Origin: JAJYKC01 sp035545735
Lineage (GTDB): Bacteria > Acidobacteriota > Terriglobia > Bryobacterales > Bryobacteraceae
Reading direction: 5' to 3'
Assembly (NCBI GenBank): GCA_035545735.1
Contig: DASZXS010000041.1
Location: 1-64,000 of the forward strand
DNA: 64,000 bases
Shown here: positions 1 to 8,929 of the stretch, piece by piece
Numbering within the stretch: position 1 is the first letter of the stretch
Layout: each line of letters opens with the position of its first letter
Program-made: the position numbers and the translations under genes
The notes under the pieces: model-generated
What the model was told of the DNA's origin: nothing
Seen by the model: only the letters and a program-made list of their open reading frames with translations
Database searches by the model: none

Positions 1-996
1 AGGGGTGGGGGCGGGCCGCGCCTCTGTGTCTACGCGTCCGCGGAAACGCACACATGGCTGCAGAAAGCCGCTGATCTGGCAGGACTCGGGACCGACGCAA
101 TTCATTGGATTGGCGGGCGGCGAGGCATGGACCTGGATGAACTGGAAGTCCGCTATCGCCGCGATACCGACAACGGCTATCAGCCATTTCTCGTGGTTGG
201 CTCCGCTGGAACCGTCAGCACCGGGGCGGTGGAGCCGTTGCCGGGACTGGCGGCGTTCTGCCACGAACACAACCTGTGGTTCCACGTTGACGGCGCTTAT
301 GGGGCCTTCGCAGCCGGGCTGGCGGGAACGCCTCCCCAGCTGAAGGGTCTGGAGTTGGCTGACTCCGTGGCTGTCGATCCCCACAAGTGGCTTTATGCTC
401 CGCTCGAAGCTGGATGTGCGCTCGTGCGCGATGCTTCCGCTCTGCGAAACGCGTTCTCTTATCATCCTTCCTATTACAGTTTCGAGGGAGAGGGCATCAA
501 CTATTACGACATGGGACCGCAGAACTCGCGCGGGTTTCGTGCACTCAAGGTTTGGCTTGCGCTGCAACAGGCGGGCGCGGCAGGCTACCGCGAGATGATT
601 CAGGATGACATCGCCCTGGCGCGATACCTGTACGACTTGGCAGTGGGCCACCCTGAGATGGAGGCCATCACCCACAACCTCAGCATCACCACCCTGCGTT
701 ACGTTCCTCCGGAACTTTACGCAGAGATGGGGCCCAAGCAGGCGGAGGAATATCTGAACGAATTGAACCGGCGCGTGCTGGACGCCATGGAGAAAAGCGG
801 CGAGGCCTTCGCTTCCAACGCTGTGATCGATGGCAAATACGCTCTGCGGTTCTGCATCGTGAACTTCCGGGCTTCCACAGGAGACATCGAGGCGATCCTC
901 AAACTTGTCGCGCGTCTTGGCCGTCAGATTCACGCCGAGCTCAGGAACTGGACTCCCACGCTGGGCGAGTCGGTGTTACGGAAGACCGGAGGATAA
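1..996 (+). CDS. PLP-dependent decarboxylase, group II (5' end outside window)
   Basis: The frame is open from base 1, so the first part of the gene lies outside the window; 331 residues remain of a family that is usually about 450-500. The C-terminal two thirds of a group II amino-acid decarboxylase fold is visible: a WFHVDGAYGA block carrying the Asp that contacts the pyridine nitrogen, then DPHKW at residues 126-130 of the fragment, whose Lys forms the Schiff base with PLP. The family decarboxylates aromatic amino acids, glutamate or related substrates in the cytosol; the substrate cannot be read here. It ends 126 bp before the PadR gene and is probably a separate unit. Confidence 0.9.
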   Translation, partial: RGGGGPRLCVYASAETHTWLQKAADLAGLGTDAIHWIGGRRGMDLDELEVRYRRDTDNGYQPFLVVGSAGTVSTGAVEPLPGLAAFCHEHNLWFHVDGAYGAFAAGLAGTPPQLKGLELADSVAVDPHKWLYAPLEAGCALVRDASALRNAFSYHPSYYSFEGEGINYYDMGPQNSRGFRALKVWLALQQAGAAGYREMIQDDIALARYLYDLAVGHPEMEAITHNLSITTLRYVPPELYAEMGPKQAEEYLNELNRRVLDAMEKSGEAFASNAVIDGKYALRFCIVNFRASTGDIEAILKLVARLGRQIHAELRNWTPTLGESVLRKTGG

Positions 997-1093
997 ACGG
1001 GTCACATTATCTGGGAATTCGAGGTACGCCCGCCCAGTTCCATACGGCCTCGGCGACATCTGATTGGGGCGCTCGCTGTGGACGACGTTATGA

Positions 1094-1116
1094 TTGTCTA
1101 CAATTGTTGGTAATCT
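1094..1116 (+). promoter_or_regulatory. Probable padR promoter with operator-like dyad
   Basis: A short dyad TTGT-CT-ACAA (1094-1103) lies just upstream of a -10-like TAATCT (1111-1116). The padR ATG follows the -10 by only 6 nt, so transcription would begin at or beside the start codon. PadR proteins commonly autoregulate through dyads at their own promoter, so this dyad is a reasonable autorepressor site. No convincing -35 is visible. Confidence 0.4.
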
Positions 1117-1122
1117 AGGCAT

Positions 1123-1452
1123 ATGGCAAAGCCAACCGATCTTGTCCAAGGGACCCTGGATCTGTTGATCCTTAAGACCATCTCGCTAGAGCCTAAACAC
1201 GGATGGGCCGTCGCCAAGCGCATCCAACAGGTTTCACAAGAAGCTCTCCAGATCCAGCAAGGGTCTCTGTACCCAGCGCTACACCGTCTGGAGCAGCAGG
1301 CCTGGATTAAGGCCGAGTGGCGCCCAACCGAGACGGGGCGAATGGCAAAGTTCTACTCCCTTACGCGTTCGGGACGGAAGCAACTGGAAAAGGAATTGGC
1401 GAGCTGGGTTCGCCTGTCGACAGCCATCAACATAGTGGTCCAGGACGCGTAG
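1123..1452 (+). CDS. PadR family transcriptional regulator
   Basis: A 109-residue winged-helix regulator. It has the standard PadR opening (LVQGTLDLLILKTI at residues 7-20), the recognition segment with QGSLYPALHRLEQQAW near residues 46-61, and the wing ending in a KFYSLTRSGRKQLE-type strand. It is the short acidobacterial form with little C-terminal dimerisation region. It lies 2 nt upstream of an ADOP permease gene, and this PadR-ADOP pair is very common in Acidobacteriota. The likely role is ligand-responsive repression of its own promoter and of the permease. No Shine-Dalgarno sequence precedes the ATG. Confidence 0.93.
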   Translation: MAKPTDLVQGTLDLLILKTISLEPKHGWAVAKRIQQVSQEALQIQQGSLYPALHRLEQQAWIKAEWRPTETGRMAKFYSLTRSGRKQLEKELASWVRLSTAINIVVQDA

Positions 1453-1454
1453 CA

Positions 1455-4172
1455 ATGCGGATCTTAGACAAAGCCCGTTTGCGGCTACGATCACTGCGCT
1501 ACCGTACGAATGTCGACGTCGAACTCGAAGCCGAACTTCGCTTCCACCTCGATCAGCTTATGGAAGAGAACGTGTCATCGGGTATGCCGCCTGAGGAAGC
1601 GCGCCGGGCCGCGCAGCGCATGATGGGAGGCCTTGCGCAGTACAAGGAGGAGTGCCGGGATATGCGCCGCGTAAACTTCGCCGAAGATCTTGTACAAGAC
1701 GTACGTTACACGATTCGATCTTTAGCGAAGAGTTGGGGGTTCACCGCAGTTGTCGTGGCCACGCTAGCGCTTGGGATTGGGGCAAACATTGCCATCTTCA
1801 CGATCGTGCATGGAGTGCTGCTGCGGCCACTCGACTATCCCAAACCCAATCAACTGATGTATCTGACGGCAGAAACTTCGGCGATTGGGAGCAGCCAGGG
1901 TGCGCTGTCCGCGCCGGAGTACATCGAGTTCCGCGAGATGAACCGGTCGTTCGCGGAGGTTGGCGCATATTCGACCGGCGGCACGGCGTACACAACCGGC
2001 GAAGTCAACCTCACGGCCGGGGACCGACCTCTGCGGGTGCGCTCGATCTCCGTCGATTCCCATTTGCTCAAAGCGCTCGGTATTCAGCCAGAACAGGGAC
2101 GCTTCTTTGAGGACGAAGAAACCACGCGCTGGACCGGCTCCCTACCGCCACCGATCGCGATTCTCTCTGACGAATTGTGGCGAACAGTGTTTGGGGGACG
2201 ACCGCTCGTTGGACAAAAGGTGGAAATCGACGGCCGCCTCCACGAAATTGTTGGCGTGATGCCACCCGGGGCCGACGTCATGGATCATCACACGCAGGTT
2301 TGGCTGCCTCTCTGGCTACCGCCAACCATGGCACGGCAGCGCGAGACCCATATCCTCTATGTCATTGCGCGACGGAAAAACGGCATCGCCGCTAAGGCGG
2401 CACAGATGGAGTTGAGCGCACTTCTCAAAAACTGGGGCGGTCGTGCCGGCACGCGAGACCATGTACCCACGAGCCATCCGGTCCACTCCGTAGATCACAC
2501 GTTGCGATTGTGGTCGTTACAGGATGCGACGATTGGCGACGCCAGCCGCCCGATCTGGATTCTGCAGGCCGCCGTGGGATTCGTGCTGTTCATCGTCTGC
2601 GCGAATCTCGCAAACCTGGTAATGGCCCGCGCCGGGTCCCGTAGATGTGAATTTGTATTGCGCGGTGCCCTCGGCGCTAGCCGGGGCCGGCTGCTCCGGC
2701 AGTCGTTAACCGAAGGCGCGGTGATGGCTGGAGCGGGCGGCATTCTGGGACTCTCGCTGGCCAGTGCCGGCGTGCGGGGGCTGGTCCGCGCCTACCCGGA
2801 GAGCATTCCACGGGCGAGTGACGTCACCATTGATTTGCCCGTTCTGCTGGTTGCGTTCGGCCTCTCCGTTGCAACCGCCCTGCTTTTCGGATTCGTGTCG
2901 CTCGGGCGACGGAGAACGAGTAGCATGATGACTGCACTCAAGGAGGGAGCAAGGACCGCCAGCGGCTCCTGGCGTCACTACGCCCGTCGTGGGCTTGTGG
3001 TAGCCCAAGTCGCTTTTGCGGTGATGCTGGTTATCGGAGCGGGCTTGCTCGTTCGGACAGTCTACAACCTTACGAGGATCGATGCGGGGTTTGACCGGTC
3101 GCGGCTGGTCACGTTCTCGATGACGTTGCCGATGGCGAATTCAGAACCAGAGACACGCGCGCACACATATCAACGCATCCTCGACAGGCTTCGCTCCGTA
3201 CCGGGCGTGTTGGGAACGGCTGCCATGTCGGGTCTGCCGCCGGATCGAACTCCGGATGCGATCGCGACTCCTATCGAGAACTACATCTCCGACGATGGAA
3301 AGCCGTTTGCAATGATTGACTACTACCAATTCGTCATGGGCGACTACTTCGGGACGATGGGCATCCCGATCGTTGCCGGCCGCGGCTTCGAGCGAAATGA
3401 CAACGCGTCGCAAGGCAAGGTAGTCATCGTCAATGAGACTTTGGCCAAGAGGATCTGGAACGGGCAAAACCCGATTGGCCATCGTCTGCGGCCTCCGGGT
3501 AGTTCGTTTGGCGCTGACGACAACGCCTGGCATACGGTGATCGGCGTAGCCAAGGACGTCAGGCAGCGCGGGGTAGAGCGCCCGGCAGGCACTGAACTTT
3601 ATATATCTCTCGACCAGCACGACGTGGCTCCGCCGAGTATGAATGTGGCGATGCGGACGACGCTGCCACCGGCCGCGCTGTCGAGGACAATCGAACGAAT
3701 GGTAAGGGATGTGGCCCCCGGGGTTCCCGTCGTGCGGCTTCGCGACATGGATTCGGTGTTCGCCGAATCGATTCGCCGGCCGGCACTCCTGGCGCAGTTA
3801 TTAGGCGCTTTTGCCGGACTGGCGCTGCTATTGGCAGCTATCGGCACTTACGGTGTGCTCTCCTACATGGTTACCGAGCGGCGGCGCGAGATCGGCATTC
3901 GAGTCGCTCTCGGGGCGACTCGCTCCCATGTGCTCACAGAGATCATGAAGCAAGGGCTTCAGGTGACGACATTGGGCATCATCATTGGCCTTGCAGGCGC
4001 ACTTGCCGTAAATCGTCTGATGGCATCCCTGCTGTTCGGTGTGCAGCCAACCGATACCATGACGTTCGCCTTGGTGGTTGCGACAATTACGGCTGTGGCG
4101 GTGGTCGCCAGTTGGCTGCCGGCGTGGCGCGCGTCGCGGCTAGACCCGAATGTCGTCCTCAGAGATGAGTAA
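1455..4172 (+). CDS. ADOP-type ABC transporter permease (MacB-like)
   Basis: 905 residues from the ATG two bases after padR; the frame is open further upstream, but that would overlap padR. The N-terminal cytoplasmic stretch (residues 1-75) carries the ADOP signature with a DVELEAELRFHLD-type helix. A first membrane segment (FTAVVVATLALGIGANIAIF) opens the first FtsX/MacB module, with a periplasmic MacB-PCD region after it. A central membrane bundle, a second PCD domain and a C-terminal FtsX domain follow. The domain duplication gives a full-length 'double' permease. No ATPase is adjacent, so the partner is encoded elsewhere. Likely role: efflux or mechanotransmission of peptides or drugs, under PadR control. 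Confidence 0.93.
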   Translation: MRILDKARLRLRSLRYRTNVDVELEAELRFHLDQLMEENVSSGMPPEEARRAAQRMMGGLAQYKEECRDMRRVNFAEDLVQDVRYTIRSLAKSWGFTAVVVATLALGIGANIAIFTIVHGVLLRPLDYPKPNQLMYLTAETSAIGSSQGALSAPEYIEFREMNRSFAEVGAYSTGGTAYTTGEVNLTAGDRPLRVRSISVDSHLLKALGIQPEQGRFFEDEETTRWTGSLPPPIAILSDELWRTVFGGRPLVGQKVEIDGRLHEIVGVMPPGADVMDHHTQVWLPLWLPPTMARQRETHILYVIARRKNGIAAKAAQMELSALLKNWGGRAGTRDHVPTSHPVHSVDHTLRLWSLQDATIGDASRPIWILQAAVGFVLFIVCANLANLVMARAGSRRCEFVLRGALGASRGRLLRQSLTEGAVMAGAGGILGLSLASAGVRGLVRAYPESIPRASDVTIDLPVLLVAFGLSVATALLFGFVSLGRRRTSSMMTALKEGARTASGSWRHYARRGLVVAQVAFAVMLVIGAGLLVRTVYNLTRIDAGFDRSRLVTFSMTLPMANSEPETRAHTYQRILDRLRSVPGVLGTAAMSGLPPDRTPDAIATPIENYISDDGKPFAMIDYYQFVMGDYFGTMGIPIVAGRGFERNDNASQGKVVIVNETLAKRIWNGQNPIGHRLRPPGSSFGADDNAWHTVIGVAKDVRQRGVERPAGTELYISLDQHDVAPPSMNVAMRTTLPPAALSRTIERMVRDVAPGVPVVRLRDMDSVFAESIRRPALLAQLLGAFAGLALLLAAIGTYGVLSYMVTERRREIGIRVALGATRSHVLTEIMKQGLQVTTLGIIIGLAGALAVNRLMASLLFGVQPTDTMTFALVVATITAVAVVASWLPAWRASRLDPNVVLRDE

Positions 4173-4378
4173 CGGCTGAGAAACGCTCTTACGCCTCACC
4201 GCTACTTCCCTGGGTGGATTGCCGCCAAATGGAGGCGTTTAGGCCTGTGAACAGCCCCGCGGAGGCCTCGTGCGTTTGCGTCAGTCGCAACGACTCTAGC
4301 AGCAAAACCTCAACGAGACGGCTCAAAACCAGGTCTCGCCCCGGGTGGCGTTCGGCAATCGATTGCGGGGCGCTCGAG

Positions 4379-4567
4379 TTATTGCGCAGGCGCGAGCGAA
4401 TAGCTCGTGCTCCGTCCACCTTCGGCATTCTGGACCATGACGCGGTGTTCGATCAGGTCGAGGATGTCGCGGTGCGCGGTGTCCTGCGAGCACTTAGCGA
4501 GCGTCGCGTATTTTGATGTGGAGAGCTTGCCCTCGAGGATATACATTCTCCGCAACCCCTGCGGAGA
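4379..4567 (-). pseudogene. Fragment of Fic-family protein C-terminal winged helix
   Basis: Reading the minus strand from about 4567 to the TAA at 4379 gives about 55 residues from the internal ATG at 4546. They match the DNA-binding winged-helix tail of Fic/DUF4172-type proteins: KLSTSKYATLAKCSQDTAHR, then DILDLIEHRVMVQNAEGGRS and a TSYSL end. The Fic catalytic domain (HPFxxGN motif) is absent. Upstream, the reading frame hits a stop at 4568. I read it as a remnant of a deleted gene. The alternative is a tiny autonomous DNA-binding protein started at 4546. Confidence 0.6.
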
Positions 4568-4998
4568 TTATAAGGTGACATCTCCGCAGAGGGCAAGACG
4601 TTCTCCGCATCGATGTAGGATCCCCACCAGATGCTTCCGATGTGGGGAAAAGCTCCGGAAGGGCTGGCGGCGGCGCGGTACTGCAAGGAGGTGACGGAGT
4701 TGGGATCGGAGTCGCAGCGGAGGTAGACGCCGTTCACGGTGGCGGGGCTCGGCGAAAGACTTTGGACCGTGCCTTTGTGGGTTGTGGGAGCGGGTCCGGA
4801 ATCGAAGGGCTGCATCGCAGTGAAAGCCGCGGCATTTCGGACGGAGTACCGGCATAGAGCGGGCTGGGGAGTATTGAAGGAAAGGGCTACGCTGGTGCCG
4901 CCCGGCGCGAGGAGATTGCTGCCCGGAGTAATATTCGTGATCGTGCTGGTTTGCGAATAACCTGACGTCGTAATCAGAAGGAGGAGTGCCACCCGCAT
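4453..4998 (-). pseudogene. Truncated exported protein, family unknown
   Basis: From the ATG at 4998 the product starts with a short signal peptide (MRVALLLLITTSGYSQ), followed by about 120 residues of a beta-rich, Fn3/Ig-like composition. After about residue 142 the sequence loses its protein-like character and runs in the wrong frame over the Fic remnant until the stop at 4453. The 3' part of an exported acidobacterial protein therefore appears to have been replaced. I do not recognise the family. Transcription would be towards the ADOP gene. Confidence 0.45.
4547..4588. repeat. Nested inverted repeats at a gene-fragment junction
   Basis: TCTCCGCA and TGCGGAGA form a perfect 8-bp stem with loop ACCCC (4547-4567). 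The right arm also pairs with a further copy: TGCGGAGAT (4560-4568) and ATCTCCGCA (4580-4588) are a perfect 9-bp inverted repeat with an 11-nt spacer. Another TCTCCGCA occurs at 4602-4609. The cluster sits exactly where the secreted-protein fragment ends and the Fic winged-helix fragment begins. It could be an operator, a hairpin or a rearrangement hotspot. Confidence 0.6.
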
Positions 4999-5108
4999 AG
5001 CTACATCCTATGTCATGCGGCTTGCGTGTGTGATCACCGCGACCACCTAGCGACGAACGCAGGTGTACGATCCGTAAGCGGCGTCAGGTCATGAAACTAA
5101 AGGAGATA

Positions 5109-5183
5109 TGGTAGCGCTAACGGGAATCGAACCCGTATTTAAGCCTTGAGAGGGCTCCGTCCTAACCGTTAGACGATAGCGCC
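5109..5183 (-). tRNA. tRNA-Glu (anticodon CUC)
   Basis: The minus strand folds as a complete cloverleaf. Acceptor GGCGCTA pairs with TAGCGCT (first pair G-U), followed by discriminator A and an encoded CCA. The anticodon stem is GAGCC/GGCTT with loop CTCTCAA, giving anticodon CTC. The T loop is GGTTCGATTCC-like. The total is 75 nt including CCA. It reads glutamate GAG codons. Confidence 0.96.
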
Positions 5184-5223
5184 GCTGGTTATCCCTAGAA
5201 TAGCAGGTGAGCGCTCCCGATCG

Positions 5224-6288
5224 CTATGGCGCTACAGGCTTCCGGCGCTGTGGGAGTCTCGAAAAGCCGGGGGATTCGATGATCGCTCCGTCCCTCGCCA
5301 CCACGATGGCCGCCGCGCCCGGATACTTTTTTAGCAGCGGCAGGCCGCGCGCCGCACCGAGGAGATAGACCGCGGTCGCGAGGCTGTCGGCGGTCATGCC
5401 GCGGCGGGCCACTACGGAGACAGTCAGCTTCCCGTCGACCGCTTCTCCGGTGGCGGAATCAATGATGTGCGAATACCGTTTCCCGCCGATTTCCACGTAT
5501 TGCTCCGTATCGCCTGAAGTGGAAACCGCGGCGTCGCTCAATTCGAGAACGCGCGAGAAGGGCGCGTCGGGCCGGTCCAGTGAATCGAGTCCGATGGTCC
5601 AGCCCCTGCGCCCCGGCGGTGCGTGGCTGAAGGCCAGGTCGCCGCTGGCCGCCACGAGGGCCCGAGTGATTCCGAGGCGATTGAGCGCCTCCAAAGCCTC
5701 GCCGGCGGCGTAGCCCTTCGCGATTCCTCCCAAATCGAGCCGCATGCCGGCCTGATCGAGCCTGGCCGTCCGGTTCCCGCGATCCAGGTGCAATTTGCGA
5801 AATCCGCACCGGCTGCGCGCCTCCTGAAGCGCGTCTGGCGAAGGATGAATACGGTCCAGGCGCGCCTGCCGCCACAGCCGGATTACCGGTCCCAGAGTAA
5901 TATCGAAGGTTCCGTCCGTCTGTTCCGCCAGTTTCTGGGAGGCCCATAGGACACGGAACAGGTCTTCGCTTACTTTTACCGGGTGTCCCACTGCGGCGGC
6001 GCATAGACGGTTGAGTTCGCTATCGTCCCGGTAATCGGAGAGCTTTTGGTCCAGCGCGGCGATACGCCCAAATGCGGCCTCAAATCCCGCCTTTGCCCGC
6101 GTGGCGTCTGGAGCATATAACTTGATCCGAACCAGACTGCCCATGTGCGGTTCCACAGCCTCGAACGGCTGGAGCGTGGCCGCACCGCAGGGCACACCGA
6201 GGCAGACCAGCAGGGCGCCCAGGCCGCGCAGTTTCGTTCTACTGTTCGTCGTGTTCGACGCCGTTATTCCAGTATTTGTACATCGCAT
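5224..6288 (-). CDS. apbE: FAD:protein FMN transferase (ApbE family)
   Basis: 354 residues. ApbE proteins attach FMN through a phosphoester bond to Thr/Ser of target proteins in the periplasm, using Mg2+. Visible hallmarks are the HMGSLVRIKLY opening of the mature domain, DGTFDITLGPVI, the LDLGGIAKGYA motif and the ASGDLAF and STSGDTEQYV segments. The C-terminal HIIDSATGEAV and MTADSLATAVYLLG blocks complete the set. A hydrophobic segment at about residues 24-37 looks like a signal peptide. With the ATG at 6288 the gene overlaps the upstream haem-FGE gene by 50 bp; a later non-ATG start nearer the signal peptide is possible. It is the last gene of a four-gene operon. Confidence 0.93.
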   Translation of the reverse strand: MRCTNTGITASNTTNSRTKLRGLGALLVCLGVPCGAATLQPFEAVEPHMGSLVRIKLYAPDATRAKAGFEAAFGRIAALDQKLSDYRDDSELNRLCAAAVGHPVKVSEDLFRVLWASQKLAEQTDGTFDITLGPVIRLWRQARLDRIHPSPDALQEARSRCGFRKLHLDRGNRTARLDQAGMRLDLGGIAKGYAAGEALEALNRLGITRALVAASGDLAFSHAPPGRRGWTIGLDSLDRPDAPFSRVLELSDAAVSTSGDTEQYVEIGGKRYSHIIDSATGEAVDGKLTVSVVARRGMTADSLATAVYLLGAARGLPLLKKYPGAAAIVVARDGAIIESPGFSRLPQRRKPVAP

Positions 6289-7606
6289 CGGCGTCGGGAA
6301 CCTTCACGGGACGGATCAGCCGGAAGCCGAGCCATTGCGCATCCGTGTGGTACCAGATGCTCTTGGGAAGCTGCGGGTCCTGCCGTTTCCACGAAGCGCT
6401 CGAAGGAACGCGCGATGCGCAGCGGCAACCCGCCGCGCCGTCGTGCCAGGAACCGCCGCGCACGCTCTGGGGATAGGGCTTAGTGGACGGAACCCAGGGA
6501 TTCGTCTCGTCGCCGGCTTTGTAGGGCTCATATTGATCCAGAGTCCACTCCATGACGTTGCCGAGCATATCGTAGAGGCCCCAGGGATTCGGCTTCTTTG
6601 TGGCGACCTTTTGATACTTACCCTGCGCATTTTCCGAGTACCAGGCGTAGTCGCTCAACTGAGAGGCATCGCCGCCGAAATAGTAAGGCGTCGTAGTTCC
6701 CGCGCGGCAGGCGTACTCCCATTCGGCTTCGGTGGGCAGCCGGTAGAACTCCCCGGTGCGCGCACTCAGCCATTCCGCGTATTTGTTAGCGGCGTGCTGT
6801 GTCATGCTGATGGCCGGGTACCCCTCAATGCCCATCCCAAAGCTCATTTCGACGTAGGGACGGGTGGGACGGCTAACCCCATCCACCAGTGCATCTTTGC
6901 TGGCGACCTCGCCGCCTTGATTGGCGAACATGAAGAGGCGGTATTCGTCCCAGGTGACTTCGTGCGTCTGCATCCAGAACGCGTCCACGCTGACCTTATG
7001 GGCCGGTTGCTCGCCGGCGTTGTGCTGGGGATCGGAATCGGGCGAACCCATTTCAAAACTCCCGGCGGCAACCGGAACCATGGAGTAGGAAACAGTGGTT
7101 CCAGGAATGGTGACCTGATAAGGCTCGAGCTTGGAGGCGCCGGTTTCGCGCGAATGAGCCAGAATTCTTTCGCGAATCAGGCGCACGGCCTCGCGCTCAT
7201 TGCCGCCGCTGATTTGCGCCGCGGGTGCGGACAGTTTCGCATCGTCCGGCCACTCGGCGCCTCCGTCAATCCAGCGCTGCATCGCTCGAATCTCACTGTT
7301 GGCAAGACGGGGCCCCGAAGGCGGCATGGCGTGGGGCTCGCCTTCGCCGAGAAGCAAAACTTTATACAGTGTGCTGTCCGCCGCGTGCCCGGGAACAATC
7401 AGCTTCGCATCCACCAGCGCCTTGCGCGACGTGAAGGCCGGGATGTTCGGACCTTTGGCGGTGGAGTGGCACCGCAGGCAATTTGTTTCGAGGACGGGCG
7501 CGACCTTGCCGGTAAAGCTGACGGCCGGCGCCTGGGCGAGGGCGGCCGCCATCGGGAAGATCGCGGCCGCCGCCCAGGCGCCGGCGTAATGGAAGAAGTT
7601 ACGCAC
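6239..7606 (-). CDS. Planctomycete-type cytochrome c fused to formylglycine-enzyme-like (SUMF1/EgtB-fold) domain
   Basis: 455 residues from GTG, exported (signal peptide ending near residue 25). Residues 28-105 form a small c-type haem domain with CLRCH (Cys43, Cys46, His47) and a distal MPPSG, as in planctomycete-type cytochromes. Residues about 165-450 are an FGE-sulfatase fold: PAGSFEMGSPDSD, HEVTWDEYRLF, RLPTEAEWEYACRAG, GNVMEWTLD and RGGSWHD. The usual active-site cysteine block after GGSW is replaced by GCRCASR, so sulfatase activation is doubtful. Its GTG lies 3 bp after the upstream Gfo/Idh/MocA gene. A sensory or binding role in sugar breakdown at the cell surface is possible. Confidence 0.88.
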   Translation of the reverse strand: MRNFFHYAGAWAAAAIFPMAAALAQAPAVSFTGKVAPVLETNCLRCHSTAKGPNIPAFTSRKALVDAKLIVPGHAADSTLYKVLLLGEGEPHAMPPSGPRLANSEIRAMQRWIDGGAEWPDDAKLSAPAAQISGGNEREAVRLIRERILAHSRETGASKLEPYQVTIPGTTVSYSMVPVAAGSFEMGSPDSDPQHNAGEQPAHKVSVDAFWMQTHEVTWDEYRLFMFANQGGEVASKDALVDGVSRPTRPYVEMSFGMGIEGYPAISMTQHAANKYAEWLSARTGEFYRLPTEAEWEYACRAGTTTPYYFGGDASQLSDYAWYSENAQGKYQKVATKKPNPWGLYDMLGNVMEWTLDQYEPYKAGDETNPWVPSTKPYPQSVRGGSWHDGAAGCRCASRVPSSASWKRQDPQLPKSIWYHTDAQWLGFRLIRPVKVPDADAMYKYWNNGVEHDEQ

Positions 7607-7609
7607 GGC

Positions 7610-8911
7610 TCAGCTAAATTTGGTGATGCCGGGCTCGGCGCGAGGCAGAACCTCGTGGGTTCCGTTCCATTCGAGTTTCTCGGGGAACAGATGCTGCTCG
7701 GAATTTAACGCCTGGTCCCAGGTGATCTGCTCGCCGGTATACGCCGCCATGCGCCCCATCATTGCGAGCAGCGTGCTGGTGGCCATGCGCTTCCCGTCAT
7801 TGATGGGTTGATGCTTCCGGATGGAGGCGAACAGCAGGTCGTGTTCGCGCTGGTACATGTCGTACTCTTCGCCGGTCCATTTCCAGTTTGTCTTGCCGTC
7901 GATGTGCGGCGCCGGGCCGCGTCCGATGGTGCAAGTGCCCTCGGTGCCAAGCAGATAGTCGGAGTTTTCGTTGTAGCAGCCCTGAATCTGCCGGTTGGCG
8001 AGGAACGCGCGCGTTCCATCCGGGTACAGATAATTCACTTCGAAGTGGTCGTAGATATTTCCGCCTTCGGCCGGAATGGTGCGCCCCCCCACGGCTACGC
8101 AGCTTGCGGGAGGCTGATCGTTCATCGCCCAGGCGATCTTGTCCGCGCTGTGAACGGCTTGTTCGACGATGCTGTCGCCGCATAGCCAGACGAAGTTGTA
8201 CCAGTTACGGATTTGCCATTCGACATCGCTCATGCCCGCGGGGCGCTCGCTCGCCGGAGGCATTGGCTTCACGGGGCTGGTGTAATACGTCGCGTAATAG
8301 GCAACCAGCTTGCCCAGCGCGCCGGAGTGGATCTGCTCAAACGTCGCCTGAATCTTGTTGTTGTAGCGCCAGCAGAACCCGGCGACCAGCGACAAATTCT
8401 TCTGCCGCGCGATCTCGGTGGTCGCAAGCACGGAGCGAACGCCGGGGGCGTCTGTCGAAATCGGTTTTTCGCAGAAAACGTGTTTGTTGCCGTTAATGGC
8501 GGCTGCCAGTTGCAGAGGACGGAATCCCGGGGGGGTAGCCAGCAGAACGGTGTCCACACCGCTATCGATCACCTTCTGATAGGCATCGAGCCCCAGGAAC
8601 TGCTTCGAAGGGTCCGCCTTCACGCGGCCCGAGATCTTTTGGATCTTCTTCAGCGTGTCCAGGCATTTGTCGATGTGAGTTTCGTCGATATCGGCAACGG
8701 CCACGAGTTCGGTCGCGTCGTCCGCGTGAAGCGCCTGGGAAGCCGCGCCAGTGCCGCGCCCTCCGCATCCCACCAAGCCTACCTTAATAGCGTTGGTGAC
8801 GGTTTGCGCGGAAATGATTGCCGGAAATCCGGTAACGAGAGCCGTACCTACGGCGGCGGACGCCGTTTTCAAAAAATCGCGCCGCTCCGGCTGTTTTGTG
8901 TCTTGACTCAT
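7610..8911 (-). CDS. Tat-exported Gfo/Idh/MocA family oxidoreductase
   Basis: 433 residues from the ATG at 8911, which is preceded by GGAAAGG 6 nt away; a TTG 15 bp further upstream is less likely. A twin-arginine motif (RRDFLKTA) at about residues 11-18 and a hydrophobic stretch place it in the periplasm. The Rossmann start is KVGLVGCGGRGTGAA, and the EKP motif of the family is visible (HVFCEKPIS). The C-terminal half is the usual alpha/beta substrate domain. The family carries out NAD(P)-linked redox or glycosidic cleavage on sugars. It is the second gene of the operon, 18 bp after the isomerase. Confidence 0.92.
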   Translation of the reverse strand: MSQDTKQPERRDFLKTASAAVGTALVTGFPAIISAQTVTNAIKVGLVGCGGRGTGAASQALHADDATELVAVADIDETHIDKCLDTLKKIQKISGRVKADPSKQFLGLDAYQKVIDSGVDTVLLATPPGFRPLQLAAAINGNKHVFCEKPISTDAPGVRSVLATTEIARQKNLSLVAGFCWRYNNKIQATFEQIHSGALGKLVAYYATYYTSPVKPMPPASERPAGMSDVEWQIRNWYNFVWLCGDSIVEQAVHSADKIAWAMNDQPPASCVAVGGRTIPAEGGNIYDHFEVNYLYPDGTRAFLANRQIQGCYNENSDYLLGTEGTCTIGRGPAPHIDGKTNWKWTGEEYDMYQREHDLLFASIRKHQPINDGKRMATSTLLAMMGRMAAYTGEQITWDQALNSEQHLFPEKLEWNGTHEVLPRAEPGITKFS

Positions 8912-8929
8912 TCCATTCCTTTCCAAAAA

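Noticed and set aside
6101..7708. A 535-codon plus-strand open frame
   Set aside because: It lies opposite ApbE and the haem-FGE gene; the composition is that of an antisense frame in GC-rich DNA, with no domain.
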